DNA of 64,000 bases from Psychrobacillus sp048572895 (GTDB lineage: Bacteria > Bacillota > Bacilli > Bacillales_A > Planococcaceae): assembly GCF_048572895.1 (NCBI RefSeq), contig NZ_CP183878.1, positions 3,782,001 to 3,846,000 of the forward strand. The letters run 5' to 3'. The notes under the pieces are model-generated. The model searched no databases. It was not told where the DNA came from and saw only the letters and a list, made by a program, of their open reading frames with translations. Both the position numbers and the translations under genes were made by a program. This document shows positions 8,335 through 15,338 of this stretch, piece after piece. Position 1 is the stretch's first letter. Each line of letters starts with the position of its first letter.

Positions 8335-8564
8335 CTAGGTTTAATTTTTTTCGATCAAATGTATAGTTCCCGACTTAGTTGGTGTCCAAAGACATTATTG
8401 TTGGTAACTCCAAAATTCAATAACAGCAATTAAATATGGATGTTTCAAAAAACTTTAATGCATTATAGTTGGTAACCCATCCAATCGTACTCCAAGGCTA
8501 TTTTACATTAAAGTTGTTAACCCAATATTTTCCGTAATGTTATGGTTTTAACAATATAATACGC
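8335..8564. other. intergenic with repeated TTGG-n-CCAA half-dyads
   Basis: No gene seen. Three short dyads, TTGGtgtCCAA (8379-8389), TTGGtaactCCAA (8401-8413) and TTGGtaacccatCCAA (8469-8484), recur with a shared GTTGGTAAC core, and a weaker GTTGTTAACCC lies at about 8511. They could be fossil binding sites or a degenerate repeat. Confidence 0.3.
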
Positions 8565-8669
8565 AGTAATTCTATACTGGCGATTGATTATTTCGGAAAT
8601 TGAATATTTTACTAAAGCACCCTTTAGTTGAATATTCGATTACCGAAATTTATTACGATTAGAATTACT
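8565..8669. repeat. 105-bp imperfect palindrome (MITE-like)
   Basis: Nested inverted arms run almost continuously: AGTAATTCTA (8565-8574) with TAGAATTACT (8660-8669), TTTCGG (8591) with CCGAAA, an AATATT-containing middle, and ACTAAAG (8611-8617) with CTTTAGT (8622-8628) at the tip. The tip ACTAAAGCACC...TTTAGT resembles the small dispersed repeat seen at 15.3-22.4 kb. No reading frame. It probably folds as a long hairpin RNA or is a miniature mobile element. Confidence 0.6.
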
Positions 8670-8767
8670 CACATAAAGAGATATATCGCCGTTTAGTAAA
8701 ATATATATTAATAAATTTGACATTAAAAGTTTATATACAAAAACCAATGAAATCACAAATAGTAGCC

Positions 8768-8812
8768 CCCTATAAAAGTCTAGACTTCTAATTAACTTTT
8801 ATAGGGTCTTTT
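8768..8812 (-). terminator. terminator downstream of the 8817 remnant
   Basis: CCCTATAAAAGT (8768-8779) pairs with ACTTTTATAGGG (8795-8806), followed by a T-rich tract on the plus side and only weakly T-rich sequence on the minus side. It sits directly downstream of the minus-strand remnant. Confidence 0.75.
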
Positions 8813-8816
8813 GTTA

Positions 8817-9149
8817 TTATTTTTTTAAATCTATGACAATCGGTTCAAGTTTTATTTCGGTTTTAGCTTCTCCATAGGTAGGACCCGCTATTTCAATCGG
8901 CTGAATAATCAATTGACTTGCACCTTCTTCAATAGAATCAAATGTGGAAGTTCCTTTAAATGTTTTGTAATCATCTGGTGACATGCTACTTCCACCTCTT
9001 CCGAGTTCATATACATTGCCTAGGTCATCTGAAATAATAAAGGTTGGCGACACACTTACCAATTCTGTTAGTAGTTCATCTGACACTACTTGTTCATAAG
9101 CAATTACTGTTGATATATCAGTGAACTCAACTGAATCGTTAAATTTTTG
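8817..9149 (-). pseudogene. C-terminal remnant, DUF4179/DUF5643-like surface protein
   Basis: An open frame without a credible start (best is GTG at 9086, no ribosome site), cut upstream by a TAG at 9150. The end (LIIQPIEIAGP...IKLEPIVIDLKK) looks like the C-terminal beta-domain of membrane-anchored DUF4179/DUF5643 proteins, which are usually 350-450 residues and anti-sigma related. Just upstream, another frame (SFWTDVNSKNLT) also looks coding, indicating a frameshift. The family call is tentative. Confidence 0.4.
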
Positions 9150-9176
9150 CTATTTACATCTGTCCAAAAGGAACTC

Positions 9177-9500
9177 TTAGAAATAACTTCTGTAATGATA
9201 AAGTATTGCCGCGATTGTTATGATGGTGTATGCCACAGACGTGAGGAAAGCAATATTAGAAGAAAACTCAAACCTTTTATCTTCCATTCTAATACCAGTT
9301 GAACCTTGAATACTCAAATCCAAGCGTCTAGTAACATAACCATCATTTTTAGAAGTAAAAAACCAAATAGTAATGGTGGCACCTATTCCAATGAAACATG
9401 AACAGTCAATGAAATTTGACTGTGTGAAATATGGTACTCCGAAACTCAAACCTGTTAAAACTAATAAAGTCATAACGATGGTTAGTAATTTTCGTTTCAT
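9177..9500 (-). CDS. small membrane protein, function unknown
   Basis: 107 residues with hydrophobic segments near residues 5-25, 35-50 and 83-103, so two to three membrane helices. A CSC motif sits near residue 33 and a hydrophilic stretch (about 52-80) lies between helices. The start is an ATG behind AAAGGGGGAT. I do not recognise a domain. Confidence 0.65.
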   Translation of the reverse strand: MKRKLLTIVMTLLVLTGLSFGVPYFTQSNFIDCSCFIGIGATITIWFFTSKNDGYVTRRLDLSIQGSTGIRMEDKRFEFSSNIAFLTSVAYTIITIAAILYHYRSYF

Positions 9501-10030
9501 ATTATCTATCCCCCTTTAGATTCAAGTACTATACAACTAAACTATTAGTTAATATATACGATTATATAAACATTTGGTTTCATAAATATTTATTTGATTA
9601 CACCCTTTTCCAAGTTCGGATAGTTACATCTGCTTTTCTAGAGTAAGCACGTTCTAGAACATCCTGAAGCTCTCCAAGGGCATATTCATCTATGTAGGGT
9701 TTCTCCACTAATAGAAAGGGCTCCGAACATATTTAACGTTGAGAGCCCTTTCTATATGTATCAACCTAAATTTACTTTAAGGAAAAGAAGCTGAAGTAAT
9801 TCAACGAATCCTTTGGTGTATATCGATTTTTTGTTAGTTCTCTTACGTTTCTATATTTACTTATCAACTGAAAAGCTATGTGCCATTACCTTTGGTTTTT
9901 TTCCTTCTAAAAATGTAAGGGAAGGTAAAATGGTTTAGCGGAAGATAAGTTGGCTGAAAAATTCCAAAATCATTAGGAGAGTAAGATAAAGACAAGTAGG
10001 ATATAAGCTCTGCTGTCTTTTCTTGCCAAA
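9501..10030. other. 530-bp intergenic with hairpin and short remnant
   Basis: AGAAAGGGCTC (9713-9723) pairs perfectly with GAGCCCTTTCT (9743-9753), a terminator-like hairpin. On the minus strand 9594-9707 there is a short protein-like frame (VEKPYIDEYALGELQDVLER, ending WKRV) with no ribosome site, probably a gene remnant. Nothing recognisable in 9780-10030. Confidence 0.4.
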
Positions 10031-11050
10031 TTATTCATTCACTTTTGCTTTTAGCAATTGAAACGAGTCTAAATTTTTTAGTTCCCCTATGGACACGTGT
10101 TCAGGCTTTTTAACAACTTGCTCATCTGTTGACAGAGTATTTTGAAATCCATCTAAAATACATTTAGTTGCTAAAATTAAAATGGTTAAGAAAACAATCG
10201 GTATAAAGGCTATCCATGGATAACCCGACCAGAGAAAACTCCACCACATACCTATTACACCTGCCCATTCATTCGATTGAGTTAGTGCTCGACTAATACC
10301 AAATAAGTCCTCTCTAATTGTAACTCCACCTATGAATATGCCTAATACTCCCAAGTGAGCCATAAGAAGTAAAGTGTGAAGAAATTCTCTAATAGAAATA
10401 ATAAACAGCTGAGGAACTAAAAATGGAGCTATATGTTTTATAATGATACGTCTTGAACTGGCTCCTAACGTACGGGAACATCCAATGAATTCCATCTTAT
10501 TTATTAATCGAATCTCATTTGCAATTAAGACAGACAATGAAGGAATAGCCACTATGGTCACAATAAAAATATAAAACAAAATTAATCCCCAGAATGAAGG
10601 TGGACTCTCCCCATACGATACTGCTTGTTTAGTCCATCCAAAAAGTAAAAAAACTAAAAGCGTAGTCGGAAAATAATTAATAGAATCAGCAATATATTTA
10701 ATCGGTCTTTCAATTTTGTGTAACCAAAAGTGGATAATAAACCCAAATAAAGTCGAAGGTACAACTCTAAAGATTGTAATAACAATCCCGACTAAAATAG
10801 TATACTTCACGCCAATCAGCATCACTATCGCAATATTTCGACCAAAGTTATCTGCCCCTAAAGGAGGGTAAACATTCCAGTTATATGGGGCTGGCAGTGG
10901 CTTTCCATTATTATCATACAATAATGGAGAAATTGGAATCTGATCGTGAAAAACGAAATAATAGAAAACACTGGCGAATAAGAGAGCGCTGATTGTACCA
11001 AATCCAAAAAGAAATAATTTATTTTTAAATGTTCTTTTCATTATATTCAC
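10031..11050 (-). CDS. ABC transporter permease, OppC/DppC-like
   Basis: A 339-residue membrane protein of the binding-protein-dependent transport (BPD_transp_1) type. An N-terminal helix is followed by an extracellular segment with PPLGADNFGRNI, the OppC/DppC signature (PLGTDxxGRD in relatives), then five helices. The EAA-like loop reads GCSRTLGASSRRIIIKHIAPFLVP. These permeases pair with an OppB-like partner to import peptides or nickel. The start is GTG at 11050 or ATG at 11041, just 5-14 bp after the partner gene. No binding protein or ATPase gene is nearby. Confidence 0.85.
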   Translation of the reverse strand: MNIMKRTFKNKLFLFGFGTISALLFASVFYYFVFHDQIPISPLLYDNNGKPLPAPYNWNVYPPLGADNFGRNIAIVMLIGVKYTILVGIVITIFRVVPSTLFGFIIHFWLHKIERPIKYIADSINYFPTTLLVFLLFGWTKQAVSYGESPPSFWGLILFYIFIVTIVAIPSLSVLIANEIRLINKMEFIGCSRTLGASSRRIIIKHIAPFLVPQLFIISIREFLHTLLLMAHLGVLGIFIGGVTIREDLFGISRALTQSNEWAGVIGMWWSFLWSGYPWIAFIPIVFLTILILATKCILDGFQNTLSTDEQVVKKPEHVSIGELKNLDSFQLLKAKVNE

Positions 11051-11055
11051 TTAGT

Positions 11056-11919
11056 TCACCATTCCAATCGTTGCCCGGTTTTTCGGAAGATAACTTCTGT
11101 TAAAAGAGTATAGACGATAAAAATAGGTAAATAAATCATCACAAGTGTAAAAGCAATAATTTCAGGCTGTGAATATTTAGTGATGAATGTAAAAATTCCG
11201 TATATATTAAAAAGTTTCTCGAAAATAACCATGGAAGATAAAAGAATCAAAATAACAGATTTGCTATGAATAATAATACTTGGCGTAATATTTCTTAATA
11301 CATGAGAGAAAAAAATATGCGTCCTGCTAAACCCTTTATTTTTAGCGAAATGAACATAAGCTTTCTCCAATTCGTCATTTACTAAGTAAAGAATAACTTT
11401 AAAGATCATTAATGAAGGAATTAAAGATAAAGCAATAATTGGTAAAAAGTAAGTTTTATCCTGGCTTGTACCGATAATTGAAAACAGCTTTGTACCTGTT
11501 TGTTTATAATAATATAAAGCACAAAATTGAATAACGATTATGATAAGCAAATCCGGGATTGACTCTAACAAAGAGGCAATTTTAACAATAAATAAATTAA
11601 TCTTTTTAGGCAATAATGTTGTTACATACGAAATCAAAACAGCAATAAACATAGATATTAATAATGCAGTTAAAAATATTGTAATAGAGTAAAAATAGTA
11701 ATCCCAAAAATTAATAAAAATAGAATACTCAAATCCTGTCGGACCTATGAAAACTAAATTTCTTGGATGGATTAATGCATAAATAATATGAATAACAGAA
11801 TCTATGTACAGCCCCATATCCAATTGAACCCCATTCATAAATAACCCAACGAATGCACTTACAAGAACTAAACCAATGACAACGCAAATGAGACGTAATA
11901 TATTTCCTAATATAGACAT
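11056..11919 (-). CDS. ABC transporter permease, OppB/DppB-like
   Basis: A 287-residue permease with six hydrophobic helices and an EAA-like loop (AKNKGFSRTHIFFSHVLRNITPSII). It is the first gene of a two-permease operon and probably forms a heterodimeric channel with the next gene. GAGAGG precedes the ATG by 8 nt. Substrate-binding protein and ATPases must lie elsewhere, or the system is incomplete. Substrate unknown. Confidence 0.82.
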   Translation of the reverse strand: MSILGNILRLICVVIGLVLVSAFVGLFMNGVQLDMGLYIDSVIHIIYALIHPRNLVFIGPTGFEYSIFINFWDYYFYSITIFLTALLISMFIAVLISYVTTLLPKKINLFIVKIASLLESIPDLLIIIVIQFCALYYYKQTGTKLFSIIGTSQDKTYFLPIIALSLIPSLMIFKVILYLVNDELEKAYVHFAKNKGFSRTHIFFSHVLRNITPSIIIHSKSVILILLSSMVIFEKLFNIYGIFTFITKYSQPEIIAFTLVMIYLPIFIVYTLLTEVIFRKTGQRLEW

Positions 11920-12231
11920 TGTTTGAAACCTCTCTATTTAAAAGATTATTAAAAAACGTTATGATATTACGTCAAGAAAATAGCACAGATTTTTCTATCA
12001 CACTTTCGCCTGGTGACCTTCATAAAAAAGTTCAAATAGAAGACGATTTAAACTTTTTAATGAAGGTAAATTCCTCGAATTCGTTTGGTGTAAAATAACC
12101 TAATTGGAATGGCGCTTGGAATTTCGGAAGAACTGTACAGCATTTTTTCGCGTCTTATCTCGTTTAAAACTTTGTTTGATGTCTCGTTATGGTTGATATA
12201 TTTATTATAACAATCTATGTCTACTATTAAT
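11920..12231. other. decayed intergenic between permeases and lanthipeptide remnant
   Basis: No intact gene. A plus-strand frame 11961-12098 (starting MILRQENSTDFSITLSPGDL) looks protein-like but has no ribosome site. A minus-strand frame from 12245 down to 12057 overlaps the end of the truncated exporter and is not recognisable. Probably the junction of a deletion that removed the rest of the lantibiotic cluster. Confidence 0.35.
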
Positions 12232-12468
12232 CTAGTAATTGCCATTTATAGATTGGTATGTCATAACCACAAATTGTAATAGTAATATTACCAATATTTG
12301 ATTAAGGCTACCATTACCTTTTAAATAACTTGCAAGATTTGTTATCAAATTTTCTGTTAAAAATACTAATGATAAGGGCACAAAACCATTTATTACTCTT
12401 ATTAATGATGTGTAAATTAGCCAAGATTTTGAATATTTCCAAACTATTTTTATTATGTTTAATAACAT
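12232..12468 (-). pseudogene. LanT-like lantibiotic ABC exporter, truncated after first helices
   Basis: 78 residues (MLLNIIKIVWKYSKSWLIY...) that align with the N-terminal membrane region of class I lantibiotic exporters such as NisT: compare FVPLSLVFLTENLITNL with the NisT segment FVPLASLFIYQDLINSV. A full LanT is about 600 residues with a C-terminal ATPase; here the frame ends at a stop after SINGNY. The ATG overlaps the stop of the upstream lantibiotic gene (TAATG), so the two were translationally coupled. The truncation suggests that export no longer works from this locus. Confidence 0.65.
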
Positions 12469-12611
12469 TATATCCCCATGCAAATGCAGTCAATTCCTGT
12501 GGAAATTGGTTGACAAGCAAAAGTACATTGATAATATGTAATTGAATTTTTCTCGGTCTCATTTTGATTAGTTGATTTATTAACCTGTAGATCTAAATCG
12601 AAATAATCCAT
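12468..12611 (-). CDS. class I lanthipeptide (lantibiotic) precursor candidate
   Basis: A 47-residue peptide. Residues 4-8 read FDLDL, the leader box (F-N/D-L-D/N-L) by which class I LanB/LanC enzymes recognise precursors such as nisin and subtilin. The leader is polar (NKSTNQNETEKN). The C-terminal half, from about residue 23, has Cys at 29, 33, 42 and 44 and Ser/Thr at 23, 25, 30, 37 and 38, a spacing that allows several (methyl)lanthionine rings (T30-C33, S37-C42). GGGGGTG lies 5 nt before the ATG. Its stop overlaps a LanT-like start and a conserved 21-bp promoter motif lies about 190 bp upstream. No LanB or LanC gene is in the window, so maturation is uncertain. Confidence 0.72.
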   Translation of the reverse strand: MDYFDLDLQVNKSTNQNETEKNSITYYQCTFACQPISTGIDCICMGI

Positions 12612-12660
12612 TTTTGCACCCCCAAATTTTAATTTGCCCCATAAAGTCTAAATACTATCA

Positions 12661-12741
12661 TCAAAGCAATGCGGTGGTCGTAAAAAAGAATAATGAAATA
12701 AATAACAACATAAATAGACTTTTCACTAAAACTTCCTACAT
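12661..12741 (-). pseudogene. tiny hydrophobic peptide gene with a stop at codon 2
   Basis: A strong AAGGGGG site is followed by ATG TAG and then, in the same frame, EVLVKSLFMLLFISLFFF to a TGA. The peptide (about 26 residues) is a single hydrophobic helix. The codon-2 stop kills it unless translation restarts at the GTG at 12726, which has AGGAAG 5 nt upstream. It lies between the 21-bp promoter motif and the lantibiotic gene, so it may have been a small membrane or immunity peptide. Function unknown. Confidence 0.4.
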
Positions 12742-12799
12742 AATTTCCCCCTTAAAATTTATACTACAAAATAATCATAATTCACAGAACATATAAAAA

Positions 12800-12820
12800 T
12801 ATATAGGATGTTATGCAAGA
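12800..12820. promoter_or_regulatory. 21-bp motif copy 1, upstream of lanthipeptide gene
   Basis: Begins TATATAGGATGTTATGCAAG, identical over 21 bp to the copies at 13179 and 14169. Here the motif continues into a dyad, TGCAA-gatta-TTGCA. Its reverse complement faces the lantibiotic gene, in the same orientation relative to the gene as the other copies. Probable binding site for the neighbouring HTH-TPR regulator. Confidence 0.65.
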
Positions 12821-12863
12821 TTATTGCATCACATAAATCCTTATGGCGAATAGTTTATATGAC

Positions 12864-12910
12864 GAAAAAAAAACATTTAAAAGGTAATCTACCTAATAGA
12901 ATGTTTTTTT
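12864..12910. terminator. bidirectional terminator
   Basis: A7CATT pairs with AATGT7 across a 23-nt loop containing a smaller GGTA...TACC stem. It lies downstream of the small peptide gene at 12999 and separates it from the lantibiotic promoter region. Confidence 0.75.
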
Positions 12911-12998
12911 AAAAGACCATGAATTTTAATTAACAAAGTAATAATTATACTTAGCATCACTATTATTAAAACCGTACTAACGAGAACCGCATCTAGCG

Positions 12999-13082
12999 TT
13001 ACTTAACGAAGGCTAGGAGTACATATCCTACCAAAAAACTACCTAAAAAAATTAAAATGCCGATTGAGACATATCGAGACAT
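12999..13082 (-). CDS. 27-aa single-helix membrane peptide
   Basis: ATG at 13082 behind GGGTGGGAG encodes MSRYVSIGILIFLGSFLVGY and seven more residues ending in Lys, a single transmembrane helix. A different frame immediately after the stop (VLVSTVLIIVMLSIIITLL) encodes a second helix, so this may be a frameshifted two-helix protein of about 65 residues. The 21-bp motif lies about 97 bp upstream, placing the gene in the same regulon as the lanthipeptide gene. An immunity or secretion-accessory role is possible but unproven. Confidence 0.5.
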   Translation of the reverse strand: MSRYVSIGILIFLGSFLVGYVLLAFVK

Positions 13083-13178
13083 ACAAGCACTCCCACCCAA
13101 TATTAAAGTTTTTTATAATATTAATTATGCTACTAATCTATATAAGATGTCATAATATAAATTAAATGCAACTTAATA

Positions 13179-13199
13179 TATATAGGATGTTATGCAAGA
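13179..13199. promoter_or_regulatory. 21-bp motif copy 2, upstream of the 27-aa peptide gene
   Basis: Identical to the copies at 12800 and 14169. A weaker relative (TATATAAGATGTCATAA) lies at about 13139-13155, between this copy and the peptide gene, suggesting a double site. Confidence 0.65.
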
Positions 13200-13232
13200 T
13201 TGTGAAGAGGTACTTCATTACTAAAAATCCCT

Positions 13233-14144
13233 CTATAACCCTTTTTTCTTACTAAAGTAATATGTATTATCCTCAACACTTTTCTTTTTTGATAAAAGAC
13301 TGTGTAAATCTTCTTTAGCTAAGTTTAAATTAGTTTGTTTTTTCGTTAAAGTGAATACGAGAATGGCATTGTTAAAAGCTTCTTCTGCTTCATCTAAAAA
13401 ATCGCATTTTTCAGAAAGTAACCCTAGCATATGGTATACCTTTCCCAGTGAATACATTGATTGATGGGTATTCATATAATATAGAATTTCCTGAGTAACC
13501 TCGAATGCTTCATTAAAGAGACCTAATTTATATAAAGCATAAGCATAGTTATATCTTACTCTTGGTAAAAGTGTAGAATCTTCATAAGTTTTTTGTCTCA
13601 GCACTTTTTCGTTAATTATTTTGTATATTTTAATTGATTCCTCTATATTATTAGTGGATAGATATATAAGACCAATGGAATTTAATATACCTATATCCAG
13701 TTCAGAGCCACAGGTTTTTGTACTGACAAGTTTATTTAAAATACATAATGCATCCTCAACTCTATTCTCTTCCTTGTGGAGAAGTATCGCTCTATGCCAT
13801 TGTATAAATTTCCTGAACTCTTCTTTTATATAGGTGGAGGTTACACCTTCTATAACTTTGTCACACTCTCCCAACGTTAATTTTAATGACAGAAAATCAT
13901 CTCTATATGTGAATACTCTACAGCGTTTCTTTAATTCATTGATCTCTTCATTTAAAGGAAATAACTGGTTTAAAGGAATTTCCAGTTTCATACAAATATC
14001 ATTTAATATCTCTAATCTCGGTAGTTGTTTCCCATGTTCTAATCTATATATGGTAGATTCATCACATAGATTTTCCGCCAAAGCTTTAATAGAAAGACCT
14101 TTAGACTTTCTAAAATATGCCACTTTTCTTCCTAAACCATCCAT
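13233..14144 (-). CDS. HTH-TPR transcriptional regulator, PlcR/NprR (RRNPP) type
   Basis: 303 residues from the ATG at 14144 (GGGGTGG upstream; an 18-residue in-frame extension lacks a site). Residues about 6-60 are an XRE-type helix-turn-helix (LGRKVAYFRKSKGLSIKALA...STIYRLEHGKQLPR). From about 75 to 290 come helical TPR-like repeats, with NYAYALYKLGLFNEAFEV and YHMLGLLSEKCDFLDEAEEA as clear units. RRNPP regulators bind short re-imported signal peptides through such repeats. A secreted-peptide gene is divergent, 100 bp away, and the shared gap holds the 21-bp motif, so autoregulation and peptide control are likely. Confidence 0.88.
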   Translation of the reverse strand: MDGLGRKVAYFRKSKGLSIKALAENLCDESTIYRLEHGKQLPRLEILNDICMKLEIPLNQLFPLNEEINELKKRCRVFTYRDDFLSLKLTLGECDKVIEGVTSTYIKEEFRKFIQWHRAILLHKEENRVEDALCILNKLVSTKTCGSELDIGILNSIGLIYLSTNNIEESIKIYKIINEKVLRQKTYEDSTLLPRVRYNYAYALYKLGLFNEAFEVTQEILYYMNTHQSMYSLGKVYHMLGLLSEKCDFLDEAEEAFNNAILVFTLTKKQTNLNLAKEDLHSLLSKKKSVEDNTYYFSKKKGL

Positions 14145-14168
14145 TTTACCACCCCTATGACAACAATT

Positions 14169-14189
14169 TCTTGCATAACATCCTATATA
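14169..14189. promoter_or_regulatory. 21-bp motif copy 3, between regulator and signal peptide gene
   Basis: The reverse complement of the motif (TCTTGCATAACATCCTATAT...) is identical over 21 bp to the other two copies. It is 55 bp upstream of the peptide ATG and 25 bp upstream of the regulator start, so it can control either promoter. Confidence 0.7.
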
Positions 14190-14244
14190 TCTTCTCATTA
14201 TTTTACATTATATTAATAAATAAGACATAGATTAGGAGGAAGAA

Positions 14245-14406
14245 ATGAGAAAAAAACATAGAAAAATAGCGATTACGGTACTTCTAGCGTTTGGAATATT
14301 TATTAATTTCTCTAGTACCATTCATGCTGAAGTTAATAAACCCTCCATAACGCTAGGCACTTTATCTAATCAACCTAATAATGACCCTATAATTGGCGAT
14401 CACTAA
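14245..14406 (+). CDS. secreted pro-peptide, probable quorum-sensing signal (NprX/Phr-like)
   Basis: 53 residues with an AGGAGG site 5 nt before the ATG. The start MRKKHRK plus a hydrophobic core (IAITVLLAFGIFINF) and a small-residue cleavage region (STIHA, then EVNK) form a Sec signal peptide. The exported tail ends SNQPNNDPIIGDH. The DPIIG segment resembles the NprX signal SKPDIVG of the B. cereus group, and size and layout match precursors such as PapR and NprX. It is divergent from the HTH-TPR regulator. The mature peptide boundaries are inferred. Confidence 0.65.
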   Translation: MRKKHRKIAITVLLAFGIFINFSSTIHAEVNKPSITLGTLSNQPNNDPIIGDH

Positions 14407-14820
14407 GATAAGAAAACTGTAATTGGAATTTTTCTTTAAGCTTAAATACCTATAATTTTATTATTTACTTAAACTTTTACATATTTATAGACTCGGATAC
14501 ATTAACTTGGGGTGATTCCTTTTTCAGTTTCATTGCATTTTTTGTCACTCCTGAAAAACATATATCCTTTAGAATTTTATTAGAATGCATATGTGAATAA
14601 TGAAAGTGTTCAAAACCTTTGTAAACAAAGGGTCACGTTCCTTTTTGCTTGTTGTAGAAGGGTCTTCTTAGAGTCTAAAAGAACAAAATAAATAGTTTAT
14701 ACAATGTGTGACATTGACATTATATTAAGGCACAAGCAAATCAATGCTTTGTGCCTTATCTCAATATTTAATGTTACATATTATCAGAGCAGTTTTATAA
14801 TTTTATCGGTATCCTATTAT
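14407..14820. other. 414-bp intergenic
   Basis: A terminator-like hairpin (AAGGCACAAGC with GCTTTGTGCCTT, 14727-14757) lies downstream of the pyrophosphorylase fragment. A minus-strand mini-frame near 14475-14545 (MKLKKESPQVNVSESINM) has an AGGAG at a poor distance. No recognisable gene. Confidence 0.4.
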
Positions 14821-15222
14821 TCAATGACGATATTCCAACTCTTTAAAGACATAAATTTTCCTCGTGCTAACTGTTCCTTTAGGTCCATCATGTCCAAGTC
14901 GAGTTCCCTGACCTCCTGCGATGAGTACCACTGCTACTTTCTTTTCTTTTAGAAGTTTAAGTCCGTGTTCTTCATACATCTTTCTTTTTGAGTCACTAAG
15001 GCTTAGGACAGATTCATATTCGATAGGAAGAATTTCTCGTTTACTATTGTTTGGTGGAGTAGAAAGTTGACTGGATGCAACTTTAATCTCTTCAAAATCA
15101 ATTTCATTTATTTGATTTATTAAAGCTTCTTTCTCTTTTGGGCTTAATACATTATAAAAGGAAAGAAGATGTCCTTGTCCAAAACGATTTATTTTTTCTT
15201 TTATATATTCAAATCTTTCCAT
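14821..15222 (-). pseudogene. UDP-sugar pyrophosphorylase (UDPGP family), N-terminal fragment
   Basis: The start MERFEYIKEKINRFGQGHLL and the nucleotide-binding loop VAVVLIAGGQGTRLG-HDGPKGT identify the N-terminus of a UDP-N-acetylglucosamine/UDP-glucose pyrophosphorylase of about 390-400 residues, which makes UDP-sugars from UTP and sugar-1-phosphate. After GPKGT the sequence departs from the family (VSTRKIYVFKELEYRH) and stops at 133 residues, so it is frameshifted and truncated. AAGGAG precedes the ATG. Dead gene. Confidence 0.8.
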
Positions 15223-15302
15223 GTCACTACTCCTTAAATTATTTTTCATTTAAAGCCCTCATCTGTATGTTATTCGTAACACATTTGCTGAATTCCTTCT
15301 TA

Positions 15303-15322
15303 AACTAAACTGCCCCGTTAGT
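15303..15322. repeat. dispersed palindromic repeat, copy B
   Basis: AACTAAACTGCCCCGTTAGT, followed by a CTCC...GGAG hairpin. It lies 17 bp past the stop of the VOC gene. Consensus of the family: ACTAAACTGCCCCGTTAGTT followed by TAAGTGTAATGTTTCACAA. Confidence 0.6.
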
Positions 15323-15338
15323 GAAAAAGCCTCTCCAC

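Noticed and set aside
12314..12562. 82-codon minus-strand frame over the lantibiotic region
   Set aside because: Overlaps the better supported precursor (leader box, ribosome site, coupling) and exporter frames; no ribosome site of its own.
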